Assembly: GCA_029865825.1 (NCBI GenBank)
Contig: JARXAQ010000023.1
Location: 1-34,204 of the forward strand
Direction of reading: 5' to 3'
DNA length: 34,204 nt
Origin: Rhizobium sp.
GTDB lineage: Bacteria > Pseudomonadota > Alphaproteobacteria > Rhizobiales > Rhizobiaceae
Positions within the stretch are counted from its first letter, which is position 1, and every line of letters starts with the position of its first letter. The notes below the pieces were generated by a model. That model made no database searches. It saw only the letters and a list, made by a program, of their open reading frames with translations, and was not told the DNA's origin. A program made the position numbers and the translations under genes. Below, piece after piece: positions 7,701 to 16,012 of this stretch.

Positions 7701-9299
7701 TCAGCCCTTTGAGGGCTGGATCTCGGCGAAGGCCGTCACGGGCCGGAACTGGATTTTGGCATTGACCGGGATCTGCCCGGCGAGATCGAGATGGTATTCG
7801 GCAACCGTGCCGATGACCGGATAGCCACCGGTCAGGGGATGGTCGGCGAGAAACAGCACCGGCTGGCCGCTATGGGGCACCTGGATCGCGCCGGTCGCCG
7901 TGCCTTCGCTCGGCAGTTCCGCCTTGTCCTTGCGCTCCAGCGGCTCGGGCCCTTCGATGCGGATGCCGACGCGGTTCGACTGGGGTGTCACGGTGTAGAG
8001 TTGCTCTGTTAGCGTCGCGATCCCGCGCTCGGTGAACCAGTCGCTTCGTGGCCCCATGATGACGTCGAGCGTGACGATCTCGTTCGGTGCCGGACATTCG
8101 AAAGAAGGGGCCTCATCGAGCGATACCGAGGTTAGGCCCTTTGCCTCGCCGAGGAACAGCTGTGCGCCTGCAATTACCGGCTCGGGTCCAACGACGGCCA
8201 GCGTGTCGGTCGAGGCGCTGCCGAGAACCGGTGCAACCTTCAGCCCACCCCGGAAGGCGAGATAGCTGCGGGCGCCCCTCGGCGCAAAGCCGAGGGTCAC
8301 CACGTCGCCGGCTTCCAGCGAAATCGGACGATAGGTTTCGGCTACGATCTCACGGCCATTTTCATCGCGAATGGTGATCGGGCAGGGGGCGCCGGTCAGC
8401 GCCATGACGGCGCGGCCGGAGACCTCGAAGGAAAAGCCGCCGAGCGTGATTTCAAGAGCCGGCGTCGAGACGGGGTTGCCCACGGCCCGGTTCGCCGCCT
8501 TGAAGGCGCCCTGGTCTAGTGCGCCTGATGACGATACGCCCTGTCCGGTTTGGCCGAAGCGACCGAGATCCTGGAAGAGGGCAGGCATCGGGGCAGCCAG
8601 CACGGTGATCGAGACGGCGTCGGAGGTCTCGCCAGTGGAGCGAATCGTCTTCGGCGCTGATGTGGCCGGGGTTGCGACCACAGCGCGACGCGCCAGATCA
8701 AAAAAGCGAACGCGATAGCCGGGCTGGAACAACGCTGGCGGATCGCGGGTCAGATCCCACATCATCACCGGCGTCGTGCCGATGATCTGCCAGCCGCCGG
8801 GGCTGTTTTGCGGATAGACGCCCGAAAAGGCGCCGGCGAGCGCCACCGAGCCGGCCGGAATTTTTGTGCGCGGGCTTTGCCGACGCGGAACTTGAAGGGC
8901 CGGATCACCGCCGACGAGATACCCGAAGCCGGGGGCAAAGCCGGAGAAGGCGACGGTGAAGGTGCTCTCTGTATGGCGACGGATCACCTCGTCCACGGAA
9001 AGCCCGGTCAGTTCGGCGACATCGGCGAGATCTTCTCCGTCATACTGGACCGGGATCTCGACCAGCATGTCCGAGGGCGCAATGCGGGCCGAGAGATCGC
9101 GCTCGGCGATGTTCGCGGCAAGGCGTTCGGCCGAGACCCGGTCTGGCCGAAAGCGGATCATCAGCGTGCGCGCCGCCGGCACCATGTCCTCGATGCCCTC
9201 GACCGGATAGGCCTCCAGCGATGCAAACAGCGCCAGCGTCTCGTCGAGATCAGTGAGTTCGACAAGTAGGACGGTCAGGCTGACGGGCAGGAAACGCAT
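7701..9299 (-). CDS. pxpBC: Fused PxpB-PxpC (KipI-KipA; AHS1-AHS2) 5-oxoprolinase subunits
   Basis: A 532-residue fusion. Roughly residues 1-215 form the KipI/PxpB (AHS1, CT_C_D) domain, with the marker block FSGFAPGFGYLVGG and then RIPAGSVALAG-like sequence and SPGGWQIIGTTP. About 230-532 form the KipA/PxpC (AHS2, CT_A_B) domain, beginning VLAAPMPALFQDLGRFGQTG and ending PVIGTVAEYHLDLAGQIP. Separate PxpB and PxpC work with PxpA as an ATP-dependent 5-oxoprolinase in E. coli; the same two domains form the carboxyltransferase part of urea carboxylase. The frame extends upstream to 9374, but the ATG at 9299 has GAGG 5 nt before it, starts just 7 nt after the previous stop and fits the family N-terminus (MRFLPVSLTVLLVEL). 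Neighbours pxpA, DUF1445 and a biotin carboxylase confirm the cluster type. Confidence 0.9.
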   Translation of the reverse strand: MRFLPVSLTVLLVELTDLDETLALFASLEAYPVEGIEDMVPAARTLMIRFRPDRVSAERLAANIAERDLSARIAPSDMLVEIPVQYDGEDLADVAELTGLSVDEVIRRHTESTFTVAFSGFAPGFGYLVGGDPALQVPRRQSPRTKIPAGSVALAGAFSGVYPQNSPGGWQIIGTTPVMMWDLTRDPPALFQPGYRVRFFDLARRAVVATPATSAPKTIRSTGETSDAVSITVLAAPMPALFQDLGRFGQTGQGVSSSGALDQGAFKAANRAVGNPVSTPALEITLGGFSFEVSGRAVMALTGAPCPITIRDENGREIVAETYRPISLEAGDVVTLGFAPRGARSYLAFRGGLKVAPVLGSASTDTLAVVGPEPVIAGAQLFLGEAKGLTSVSLDEAPSFECPAPNEIVTLDVIMGPRSDWFTERGIATLTEQLYTVTPQSNRVGIRIEGPEPLERKDKAELPSEGTATGAIQVPHSGQPVLFLADHPLTGGYPVIGTVAEYHLDLAGQIPVNAKIQFRPVTAFAEIQPSKG

Positions 9300-9306
9300 C
9301 TTAACC

Positions 9307-10113
9307 TCAGGCGTGATAGGCGGAATCGGGAATATCGGTGATGAACATATGGCCCGGTGCATGAGTGATGGCAAAGGGCACGCCAGACGCCATGACGGCG
9401 GCCTGGGGTGTCACACCGCAGGCCCAGAAAACAGGCACTTCACCCGGCTCGATGCGCACGGGATCGCCGAAATCCGGCTTGGCCAGATCCACTATGCCGA
9501 TCTCTTCGGGCGCGCCGATATGCACGGGCGCGCCGTGAACGGCCGGGAAGCGACCGGAGATGGTTGCGGCATCCGCCACACGTGAGGCCGGGATCGGGCG
9601 CATCGACACGACCATATTGCCGTGCAGGCGACCAGCCGGCCGGCAGGGCCGGTTGGTCAGATACATCGGCACATTGGACTTGTCAGTGATGTGGCGGATC
9701 TCGATGCCGGCTTCGGCCATGGGCGTCTCGAAGGTGAAGCTGCAGCCGATCAGGAAACTGACGAGATCGGGATGCTCTGCCCAGGCCGCACTTGCATCCG
9801 GCGTTTCCTCAGCAAGCTTGCCATCGCGCCAGATGCGGTAGAGCGGCAGGTCTCTTCTCAAGTCGGCCCCAGGTGCCAGAAGTGTCGCATGCGAGCCGGG
9901 ATCGGAGACGTCGAGCACCGGGCAGGCCTTCGGGTTGCGCTGGGCATAAAGCAGGAAGTCAAAGGCCCAGTCACGCGGAAGCACGATCATATTGGCCTGG
10001 GTGAAGCCGGGGGCAACGCCAGACGTCGGCGATATCTCTCCGGCCTGATAGCTTTCGCGGGCCAGGCGAGCCGGTGTGGCGTCCACATGACGGAGGTGGT
10101 CGAGTGCGATCAT
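9307..10113 (-). CDS. DUF1445 / YcsI-type putative D-glutamate cyclase
   Basis: A 268-residue soluble protein of the YcsI/DUF1445 family. Recognisable blocks are [15 protein letters not shown] near 33-47, [50 protein letters not shown], and a final [13 protein letters not shown] ... [12 protein letters not shown]. The mammalian relative DGLUCY converts D-glutamate to 5-oxo-D-proline, and the Pfam family is now named for that activity. In this operon the protein could feed or drain the 5-oxoproline pool handled by PxpABC (inference). Bacillus subtilis has the same neighbourhood (ycsF-ycsG-ycsI-kipI-kipA). The start ATG 10113 has GGAG about 8 nt upstream. The gene is separated by 33 nt from pxpA and by 7 nt from pxpBC, so it is firmly inside the operon. 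Confidence 0.85.
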   Translation of the reverse strand: MIALDHLRHVDATPARLARESYQAGEISPTSGVAPGFTQANMIVLPRDWAFDFLLYAQRNPKACPVLDVSDPGSHATLLAPGADLRRDLPLYRIWRDGKLAEETPDASAAWAEHPDLVSFLIGCSFTFETPMAEAGIEIRHITDKSNVPMYLTNRPCRPAGRLHGNMVVSMRPIPASRVADAATISGRFPAVHGAPVHIGAPEEIGIVDLAKPDFGDPVRIEPGEVPVFWACGVTPQAAVMASGVPFAITHAPGHMFITDIPDSAYHA

Positions 10114-10146
10114 GACAGTGCTCCAGACGGTGTTCGGGCGATCTTG

Positions 10147-10911
10147 TCAGGCTTTAAGGAAGGAGCGGACGGTTATGCCGTCGGCCTCAAAGGCGCGGCG
10201 GATCCCTTGGGCAATGGCAACGGCCCCCGGGCTGTCGCCATGGACGCAGATCGATTGCGCATCGATCTTGATCGTTGACCCGTCGATCGCCTCCAGCGTG
10301 CCTTCGCGCGCAAGCTGCAGCATGCGGCGGGCAATAAGGTCTGTGTCATGCAGCACCGATCCGGCTTCGCGGCGCGAGACCAGTTCGCCGCCGGGTGTAT
10401 AGGCCCGGTCGGCAAAGGCTTCCGCGACGATTTTGAGACCCGACTTCTGCGCGAGCTCGAGGATCGGCGCGCCGGCAAGGCCCATCAAAACCAAGTTCGG
10501 ATCAATCGCCTTGATGCCGTCGATGACGGCCTGGCCCTGCTTTGGATCATGGGCGATGCGATTATAGAGCGCCCCATGCGGCTTGACGTAGCCGACGGTG
10601 ACGCCTGCGGCCGCAGCCACGCCCTTGATCGCGCCGATCTGATAGATGACGTCGGCGGTCAGTTCCGCCGAAGTCACGTCCATGTCGCGCCGGCCGAAGC
10701 CGACGCGATCGGGATAGGAGACATGCGCGCCAATCGACACGCCCTTTGCAGCGGCGGCCTTGACGGTTTTCCAGATACCGAGCGGATCGCCGGCGTGAAA
10801 GCCGCAGGCGACATTGGCGCTGGAGACGATCGAGAGCATGGCTTCGTCGTCGCCCATGGCCCAGGCGCCGTAGCTTTCGCCGAGGTCGCTGTTGAGATCG
10901 ATGGCAGTCAT
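10147..10911 (-). CDS. pxpA: 5-oxoprolinase subunit PxpA (LamB/YcsF family)
   Basis: A 254-residue LamB/YcsF protein, the subunit that opens the 5-oxoproline (pyroglutamate) ring together with PxpB and PxpC at the cost of ATP. Diagnostic motifs are [14 protein letters not shown] at the N-terminus, [16 protein letters not shown] at about 28-43, [38 protein letters not shown] and [14 protein letters not shown] near the C-terminus. The length is standard. The start ATG 10911 follows an excellent GGGAGGA ribosome site 5 nt away. It is second in the operon, after the NRAMP-like transporter with only 34 nt between them. Nothing unusual is seen in the protein itself. Confidence 0.93.
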   Translation of the reverse strand: MTAIDLNSDLGESYGAWAMGDDEAMLSIVSSANVACGFHAGDPLGIWKTVKAAAAKGVSIGAHVSYPDRVGFGRRDMDVTSAELTADVIYQIGAIKGVAAAAGVTVGYVKPHGALYNRIAHDPKQGQAVIDGIKAIDPNLVLMGLAGAPILELAQKSGLKIVAEAFADRAYTPGGELVSRREAGSVLHDTDLIARRMLQLAREGTLEAIDGSTIKIDAQSICVHGDSPGAVAIAQGIRRAFEADGITVRSFLKA

Positions 10912-10945
10912 GTCTTCCTCCCTAATTTGGTTCAGGCTGTTGCGA

Positions 10946-12205
10946 TCAGGCGGCGGTCAGAAGCGCGAAGATCGGTCCGATCGACTTGTAGCCCATGTAC
11001 CAGGTCAGCGCGCAAGTGAGCGCTCCGAGCATCAGCAGCCAGCGGGGATAACGATAGCCACCCATCAGGTCGGAGCGTGCCCAGGCCGCATAGATGAAGA
11101 TCGACAGGCCGATCGGCAGGATGAGACCGTTCAGACCACCGACGAAGACCAGCATCTGGGCAGGCGGTGTCGTGATGATCACGTAGAAGAACAGCGAGAC
11201 GGCGATGAAGATCACGGTCGCGATGTTGCGCGCACGTTCGCTGATGTCCTGCTTGAAAACCGTGATGAAGGAGACCGAGGTATAGGCAGCACCAATGACC
11301 GAGGTGATGGCAGCAAACCAGAGGACGGCGCCGAAGATCCGGTAGCCGACATCGCCGGCTGCCGCCTGGAAGGCTTGGGCGGCGGGGTTCGCGCCCTTGC
11401 CCGAGATGTCGATGACGACGCCCGAGGCGACGACGCCGAGGATGGCGAGGAAGAGCACGTAGCGCATGAGGCCGGTGACGGCGATGCCGGTCAAGGCTGC
11501 GCGGTTGACGGCGCCGAGGTTTTCGATGCCGACGGTGCCCTTGTCGAGCAGGCGATGGGCGCCGGAATAGGTGATGTAGCCACCGACCGTGCCGCCGACG
11601 ATGGTGGTAATTGTGGCGAAATCGATGGTGCTCGGCAGGAAGGTCTGGAACAGCGCGTCACCGACCGGGGGTTGCGAGACGATCGCCACATAGAGCGTGA
11701 GCAGGATCATGGCGACACCGGCGACGATGATCAGGCGGTCGATCGCAACACCGGCGCGCTTGGAGCTAAAGATGCCGATGGCGATCAGCGCGCTGATCGC
11801 GCCGCCCCATTTGGGGTCCATTCCGAGCATGGCATTGAGGCCAAGACCTGATCCGCCGATCTTGCCGATGTTGAAGAAGAGCCCGCCGATGATGACGAGG
11901 ACGGCCAGCACATAACCCGTGCCGGGGATCGCCGCATTGGCAATGTCGGAGGCGCGCATCTTCGTCAGTGTCACGATCCGCCAGATGTTCAGCTGGACGA
12001 CAAAGTCGATCAGGATCGAGGCGAGGATGGCAAAGGCAAAGGCCGAGCCGAGCTTCGTCGTGAAGGTTGCGGTCTGCGTGATGAAGCCTGGGCCGATGGC
12101 GGAGGTCGCCATCAGGAAGATGGCGGCAATCAGCGCTGCCCGGCGCGATTTGACGGACATGCCGCCCGGTGCGGCTGACGCCGGCACATTCGAATTCTGT
12201 TCCAT
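10946..12205 (-). CDS. NRAMP-superfamily transporter without metal-binding motifs (YcsG-like)
   Basis: A 419-residue inner-membrane protein with about eleven hydrophobic helices, related to the NRAMP family and in the position of Bacillus ycsG. The first helix keeps the GPGFIT turn, but the metal-coordinating DPGN that should follow is absent (the sequence runs TATFTTKLG). At the helix-6 position where MntH has MPH, this protein has [11 protein letters not shown]. No DPGN or MPH occurs anywhere else in it. In known NRAMPs these residues bind Mn2+ or Fe2+, so this protein is unlikely to carry such metals by the usual mechanism. As first gene of the 5-oxoproline operon it may import 5-oxoproline, a related lactam or a carboxylate (inference). 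The start ATG 12205 has GAGAGGG 5 nt upstream. Confidence 0.85.
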   Translation of the reverse strand: MEQNSNVPASAAPGGMSVKSRRAALIAAIFLMATSAIGPGFITQTATFTTKLGSAFAFAILASILIDFVVQLNIWRIVTLTKMRASDIANAAIPGTGYVLAVLVIIGGLFFNIGKIGGSGLGLNAMLGMDPKWGGAISALIAIGIFSSKRAGVAIDRLIIVAGVAMILLTLYVAIVSQPPVGDALFQTFLPSTIDFATITTIVGGTVGGYITYSGAHRLLDKGTVGIENLGAVNRAALTGIAVTGLMRYVLFLAILGVVASGVVIDISGKGANPAAQAFQAAAGDVGYRIFGAVLWFAAITSVIGAAYTSVSFITVFKQDISERARNIATVIFIAVSLFFYVIITTPPAQMLVFVGGLNGLILPIGLSIFIYAAWARSDLMGGYRYPRWLLMLGALTCALTWYMGYKSIGPIFALLTAA

Positions 12206-12561
12206 GTTACCCTCTCCGTGGATCTTGCGCCGGTTGCTCCGGCAGACTTGACGATCGACAGGCCTCAGCGTCGCCGCGTTTCACAATTCTGTCAAGATTG
12301 TTCAACGATATTATTTGATCGTTCTACTATCGTGCCAAAATGTTGAGCAAAATGCCGGAATTCTGGACGAATTTCGCCGAGTTTCGGACATTTTTTGATC
12401 GTGTCGTGGCCCGCAGTTGCCGTCGACGGACGTTTGGACAATAAGGCAGACGCGCTTTTCGCTCTCCGCTTTGCCGGAGATGGGCGCGCGGCAGAGCCGG
12501 TCGGCACAGGTTTCCGGTGGCTATCGACAAGGGCCGCGAGACTGACAGAATGGGGACACGC
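12206..12561. promoter_or_regulatory. Divergent control region, pxp operon / GntR regulator
   Basis: About 356 bp without a credible gene. On the minus strand a TTGACA hexamer at 12295-12290 could be the -35 of the pxp operon, but no good -10 follows at 16-18 bp. An AT-richer patch with a clear inverted repeat lies just upstream of it. The remainder up to the GntR start is GC-rich and I see no further structure. Confidence 0.5.
12304..12323. promoter_or_regulatory. Candidate GntR operator (AACGAT-N8-ATCGTT)
   Basis: A perfect 6-bp inverted repeat with an AT-rich 8-bp centre in the shared promoter region, 8 bp upstream of the minus-strand TTGACA. Length and symmetry suit a dimeric FCD-type GntR regulator such as the adjacent gene. 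Only one copy is seen. Confidence 0.45.
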
Positions 12562-13218
12562 ATGGCAGAGGTCGACACGACGGCAGCACTCGCGCCAAGA
12601 CTGGCCGAGGAGATCCGCGACAAGCTGATCCGGGGTGAATTGAAGCCGGGGCAACGTCTCTCGGAGGCGACGCTGAGCGCCGATCTCGACGTGTCGCGCA
12701 ATTCGCTGCGCGAGGCATTCCGCCTTCTGACCAAGGAAGGTCTGCTGCGCCACGAACCCAATCGCGGGGTCTTCGTCGCCACCCCCAGCATGGCCTCGAT
12801 CATCGACATCTACCGCGTCCGCCGCATCATTGAATGTCGAGCGCTGGCCGACGCCTATCCCAATCACCCGGCCGTGGCCCGCATGCGCGCCGCCGTCGAA
12901 GAGGCCCGGATCGCCAGACAGGCGGCTGACTGGGGCAGGGTCGGCAGCGAAAACATGAAGTTCCATTCGGCGATCGTCGAGCTGGCCGACAGCGTCAGGC
13001 TCAGTGCCTTCTACGCCCAGATTGCTGCCGAGCTGCGTCTCAGCTTCGGTCTGCTCGATGATCCCGAATTGCTGCATGCGCCCTATGTCGAGCTGAATGC
13101 CGCGATCCTCGATCAGCTGGAAACGGGGCACCCGAAGGATGCGGCAACAGCACTCGAGGCCTATCTCGCCCAGTCCGAGCGGACAGTGCTTGCCGCTTTT
13201 TCCCGCATCACGACGTAA
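12562..13218 (+). CDS. GntR-family (FCD) transcriptional regulator
   Basis: A 218-residue DNA-binding regulator. The N-terminal winged helix spans about 8-72 (LAEEIRDKLIRGELKPGQRLSE..., then SRNSLREAFRLLTKEGLL and NRGVFVATPS). An all-helical FCD effector domain fills about 85-215, with the metal/ligand-type blocks RRIIECRALAD and MKFHSAIVEL. It is divergent from the pxp operon, whose promoter region has a dyad, so it is the likely controller of that operon, perhaps sensing 5-oxoproline or a downstream metabolite (inference). The start is uncertain: ATG 12562 has GGGGA 5 nt upstream, while ATG 12550 and GTG 12517 are in frame but lack a ribosome site. It ends 6 nt before the stop of the convergent TetR gene. 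Confidence 0.87.
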   Translation: MAEVDTTAALAPRLAEEIRDKLIRGELKPGQRLSEATLSADLDVSRNSLREAFRLLTKEGLLRHEPNRGVFVATPSMASIIDIYRVRRIIECRALADAYPNHPAVARMRAAVEEARIARQAADWGRVGSENMKFHSAIVELADSVRLSAFYAQIAAELRLSFGLLDDPELLHAPYVELNAAILDQLETGHPKDAATALEAYLAQSERTVLAAFSRITT

Positions 13219-13224
13219 GTTCTC

Positions 13225-13833
13225 TCACGGTCGCAACTGCGCTTCGAGCATCTCGCGCAGATCGGCAATATCGCTGGCAATGCGGATCTCGCCGCGGCTT
13301 TCGGCACCATGAAAGATGCCGTCCAGATGCAGGCCAACGAAGCGCGCCAGCTTTTCGCTGTCGACGGCGCGGTAGCGGCCGAGTGCCATGCCTGTCTCCA
13401 GCGTGCGCACGATGAGATCCCGTTCGAATTGATAGAAGCCCATGACCAGTGCATCGAGTTCGGGATCGCGCACGGGGAGAGCCGCCTGGTCGGACATCAG
13501 TTTCACCATGCGCGACATCATGCTGGGCGCCATCGCCGCATGGGTTGAAAACCAGGCGCCGATATCGCCGAGGAAATCATCCCCATGTTCGCCGCGCCGG
13601 CTCTCATAGTCGTCGGTGACCTGGTCGAGCGCTCGCGCCAGAACCCGGCGTACGAGATGATCCTTGCTGCTGAAATAATGATAGAGCAGGGCGACATTGA
13701 CGTCGCAGGCAAGCGCGATGTCCCGCATGGTGACAACTGAGAAATGCGAGGTGCCGACAAGCCCGAGCGTTGCGTCGAGGATGAGTTCTACCCGCAGGCT
13801 CGGATCCAGTCTCTGTCTCGCAACCTTCGCCAA
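13225..13833 (-). CDS. TetR-family transcriptional regulator
   Basis: A 202-residue TetR/AcrR regulator. The N-terminal helix-turn-helix lies at about 14-60, with TMRDIALACDVNVALLYHYFSSKDHLV as its core (the usual TLRDIA..AGVS.g.lYhYF pattern). The rest is a helical ligand-binding domain with no assignable ligand. The gene starts with TTG at 13833, since no in-frame ATG precedes the HTH; a GA-rich stretch (GGCAGAGAGAG) serves as weak ribosome site. It is divergent from the ABC transporter/monooxygenase operon and is the obvious candidate regulator of it. It ends tail to tail with the GntR gene. Confidence 0.87.
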   Translation of the reverse strand: MAKVARQRLDPSLRVELILDATLGLVGTSHFSVVTMRDIALACDVNVALLYHYFSSKDHLVRRVLARALDQVTDDYESRRGEHGDDFLGDIGAWFSTHAAMAPSMMSRMVKLMSDQAALPVRDPELDALVMGFYQFERDLIVRTLETGMALGRYRAVDSEKLARFVGLHLDGIFHGAESRGEIRIASDIADLREMLEAQLRP

Positions 13834-14019
13834 ATGTCTCTCTCTGCCTCAGATTCGTGTCCGATTATAGCGCACCTGACAGCGTCGCCAGCGTGAATTT
13901 ATGGCGCTCGAATGTGCAGTGCAGCATCGGTTCCAGCCTAAAAAAACACCTTCTACACAAAGCTTCTCGGAAGGCTGCCCATAATTTGATCTTCGTCATT
14001 TTTGCACTTGCGAAGCTAT

Positions 14020-14033
14020 TAAACGCTTGCTTA
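14020..14033. promoter_or_regulatory. Candidate TetR operator upstream of the ABC operon
   Basis: TAAACGCTTGCTTA, an imperfect dyad (TAA-C-N4-G-TTA) of the kind often bound by AcrR-type repressors. It lies 44 bp before the first gene of the transporter operon, in the 243-bp space between that gene and the divergent TetR gene. Only one copy was found. No convincing -35/-10 pair was identified around it. Confidence 0.3.
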
Positions 14034-14076
14034 GTTAGGCGCAATATCACGCGTGACAAGGTCGGGAGACTAGCCC

Positions 14077-15162
14077 ATGAAGATCTCATTTCGTGCCTTA
14101 ACCCAGTCCCTCATCATCACCCTTGGCGCCTCCATAGCGCTGGCCGGAACCGCGTTTGCGGCGCCTAAGACTTCCTTCAAGGTCGGCTATTCCATCTATG
14201 TCGGCTTCATGCCCATGGGCTACATGAAGGAAAGCGGCATTCTGAAGAAATGGGCCGACAAATATGGCATCGAGATCGAGATGATGGCGGTCAACGACTA
14301 TGTCGGCTCGATCAACCAGTTCATTTCCGGCGACCTCGATGCCGTCGGCGTTGCCGGGATGGATGCGCTGACGATGCCGGCTGCCGGCGGGGTCGATACG
14401 TCGATTTTCCTGATCACCGACTATTCCAACGGCAATGACGTGCTTATGTCGAAATCGGCCGCCTCAGTCGCCGACCTCAAGGGCAAGGACGTCTATCTCG
14501 TCGAATACAGCGTCTCGCATTACCTCCTTAACCGGGCACTCGTGATGAACGGCTTGAGCGGTGTGGGTGAGGTGAAGACCGTCAACATTTCCGATGCCGA
14601 CATTGCCGCTGCCTATCTCTCGAATGCCGATATCCAGAATGCCGCTGCCTGGAAGCCGATGACGGCCGACATGATATCAGGCTCACCGGAAACGAAGGTG
14701 TTGTTCGATAGCTCGCAGATCCCTGGCGAGATTATGGATGTGTTTATCGGCAACACCGAAGTGCTGAAGGACAATCCGGCCTTCGGCAAGGCACTGACGG
14801 GCGCCTGGTATGAAGCGCTCGCCGCCATCAAGGCCGGGGGCGATACGGCAAAACCCGTCAACGAATACATGGCAAGCGCGCTCGGAACCGACCAGGCGGG
14901 CCTGAAGACCCAGATCGACACGACGTTTTTCTTTTATACCCCGGCCGAAGCCAACGCCTTCCTGACGGACGCCAAGACCGGCACGATCATGGACGACGTT
15001 CGCAAATTCTCCTTCGATCGCGGCCTGTTCGGCCAGGGGGCGACCTCCGTCGATGCGATCGGCATCCAGCTCGCCGACGGCACCGTGCTGGGCGATCCCG
15101 CCAATGTGAAACTGCGCATCGACGCCTCCTACGCCAAGCTCGGCGCAGAAGGCGGGCTCTGA
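14077..15162 (+). CDS. ABC transporter periplasmic binding protein, urea-carboxylase-region type (NitT/TauT class)
   Basis: A 361-residue secreted solute-binding protein. A Sec signal covers residues 1-28 (hydrophobic stretch ending AGTAFA, cleavage before AP). The mature protein opens with KVGYSIYVGFMPMGY and continues GILKKWADKYGIEIE, NDYVGSINQFISGDLDAVGVAGMD and VYLVEYSVSHYLL. This is the pattern I associate with the binding proteins encoded beside urea carboxylase/allophanate hydrolase genes; that attribution rests on memory of the family. The ligand is not known: urea-, guanidine- or amine-like compounds and small sulfonates are all possible. The start ATG 14077 has GGGAG 8 nt upstream. 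It leads a five-gene operon with permease, ATPase, flavin monooxygenase and flavin reductase, divergent from a TetR gene. Confidence 0.82.
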   Translation: MKISFRALTQSLIITLGASIALAGTAFAAPKTSFKVGYSIYVGFMPMGYMKESGILKKWADKYGIEIEMMAVNDYVGSINQFISGDLDAVGVAGMDALTMPAAGGVDTSIFLITDYSNGNDVLMSKSAASVADLKGKDVYLVEYSVSHYLLNRALVMNGLSGVGEVKTVNISDADIAAAYLSNADIQNAAAWKPMTADMISGSPETKVLFDSSQIPGEIMDVFIGNTEVLKDNPAFGKALTGAWYEALAAIKAGGDTAKPVNEYMASALGTDQAGLKTQIDTTFFFYTPAEANAFLTDAKTGTIMDDVRKFSFDRGLFGQGATSVDAIGIQLADGTVLGDPANVKLRIDASYAKLGAEGGL

Positions 15163-15192
15163 ACGAGAACAGAAGGGAAGGGGGACGGTTTC

Positions 15193-16011
15193 ATGAAACG
15201 CATCATCAACTACCCTCCTTCCCGCGGCCAGCGCCTTTTCCTCGGCGTCCTGCCATTCCTTTTGATCCTTCTCGCCTATGTGCTGGCCTCCGAGGCGCGG
15301 CTTGCGGTCAATCCGACCGACAAGCTGATGCCGGCGCTCTCTTCTTTCGTCTCGGCCATGAACCGCATGATGTTCGAGCAGGACCGCGCCAGTGGCGCGC
15401 TGCTCTTCTGGTTCGACACCTATCTCAGCCTCTGGCGATTGTTCGTCGGCCTCGGGATTTCGGCTTTGCTCGGCCTCGTGCTCGGTGCCCCGATCGGCTT
15501 CATCCCGCAACTGCGCGCCGCCTTCGATCCGGTGCTGGCAGCGATCTCGCTGGTGCCGCCGCTTGCCATGCTACCGATCCTTTTCATCCTCTTTGGCTTG
15601 GGGGAAGTCTCCAAGATCGTGCTGATCGTCTTTGGAGTGGCACCCTTCCTGATGCGCGATGTGGTGCTGAGGGTCGAGGCGCTGCCGCGCGAGCAGATCA
15701 TCAAGGCTCAAACGCTTGGCGGCTCTTCTTGGCACATGCTCATCCATATCGTGTTGCCGCAGATTTTGCCGGGCCTGATCAACGCCGTGCGCTTGTCTCT
15801 CGGCGCCACCTGGCTTTTCGTCATCGCGGCAGAAGCGATCACGGCGGAAGGCGGGCTCGGCTACCGCATCTTCCTCGTCCGTCGCTACCTCGCGATGGAT
15901 ATCATTCTGCCTTACGTCATCTGGATCACGCTGCTCGCCTTCCTCGTCGACCTCGCACTGCGCAAGCTGTCGGCCTTTCTCTTTCCCTGGTCCGTGTTGA
16001 AGGAGGGCTGA
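15193..16011 (+). CDS. ABC transporter permease (SsuC/TauC type)
   Basis: A 272-residue inner-membrane permease with about six helices, of the binding-protein-dependent class that includes SsuC, TauC and NrtB. The cytoplasmic EAA loop that contacts the ATPase is visible near 158-190 (EALPREQIIKAQTLGGSSW, then VLPQILPGLI). Helix ILLAYVLAS near the N-terminus and a C-terminal LRKLSAFLFPW are typical. The start ATG 15193 follows a GGGGGA site, 31 nt after the binding-protein stop. It presumably works as a homodimer, since no second permease gene exists. Confidence 0.88.
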   Translation: MKRIINYPPSRGQRLFLGVLPFLLILLAYVLASEARLAVNPTDKLMPALSSFVSAMNRMMFEQDRASGALLFWFDTYLSLWRLFVGLGISALLGLVLGAPIGFIPQLRAAFDPVLAAISLVPPLAMLPILFILFGLGEVSKIVLIVFGVAPFLMRDVVLRVEALPREQIIKAQTLGGSSWHMLIHIVLPQILPGLINAVRLSLGATWLFVIAAEAITAEGGLGYRIFLVRRYLAMDIILPYVIWITLLAFLVDLALRKLSAFLFPWSVLKEG

Positions 16012-16012
16012 C

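Noticed and set aside
10892-11851. Plus-strand open frame of about 319 codons rich in Asp, Glu and Arg opposite the NRAMP-like gene.
   Set aside because: The skewed composition is what the reverse complement of a membrane protein gene gives.
13834-14076. Guanidine (ykkC-type) riboswitch in front of the urea-carboxylase-region transporter operon.
   Set aside because: I looked for the conserved ykkC-I sequence blocks and did not see them; a covariance-model search would settle it.
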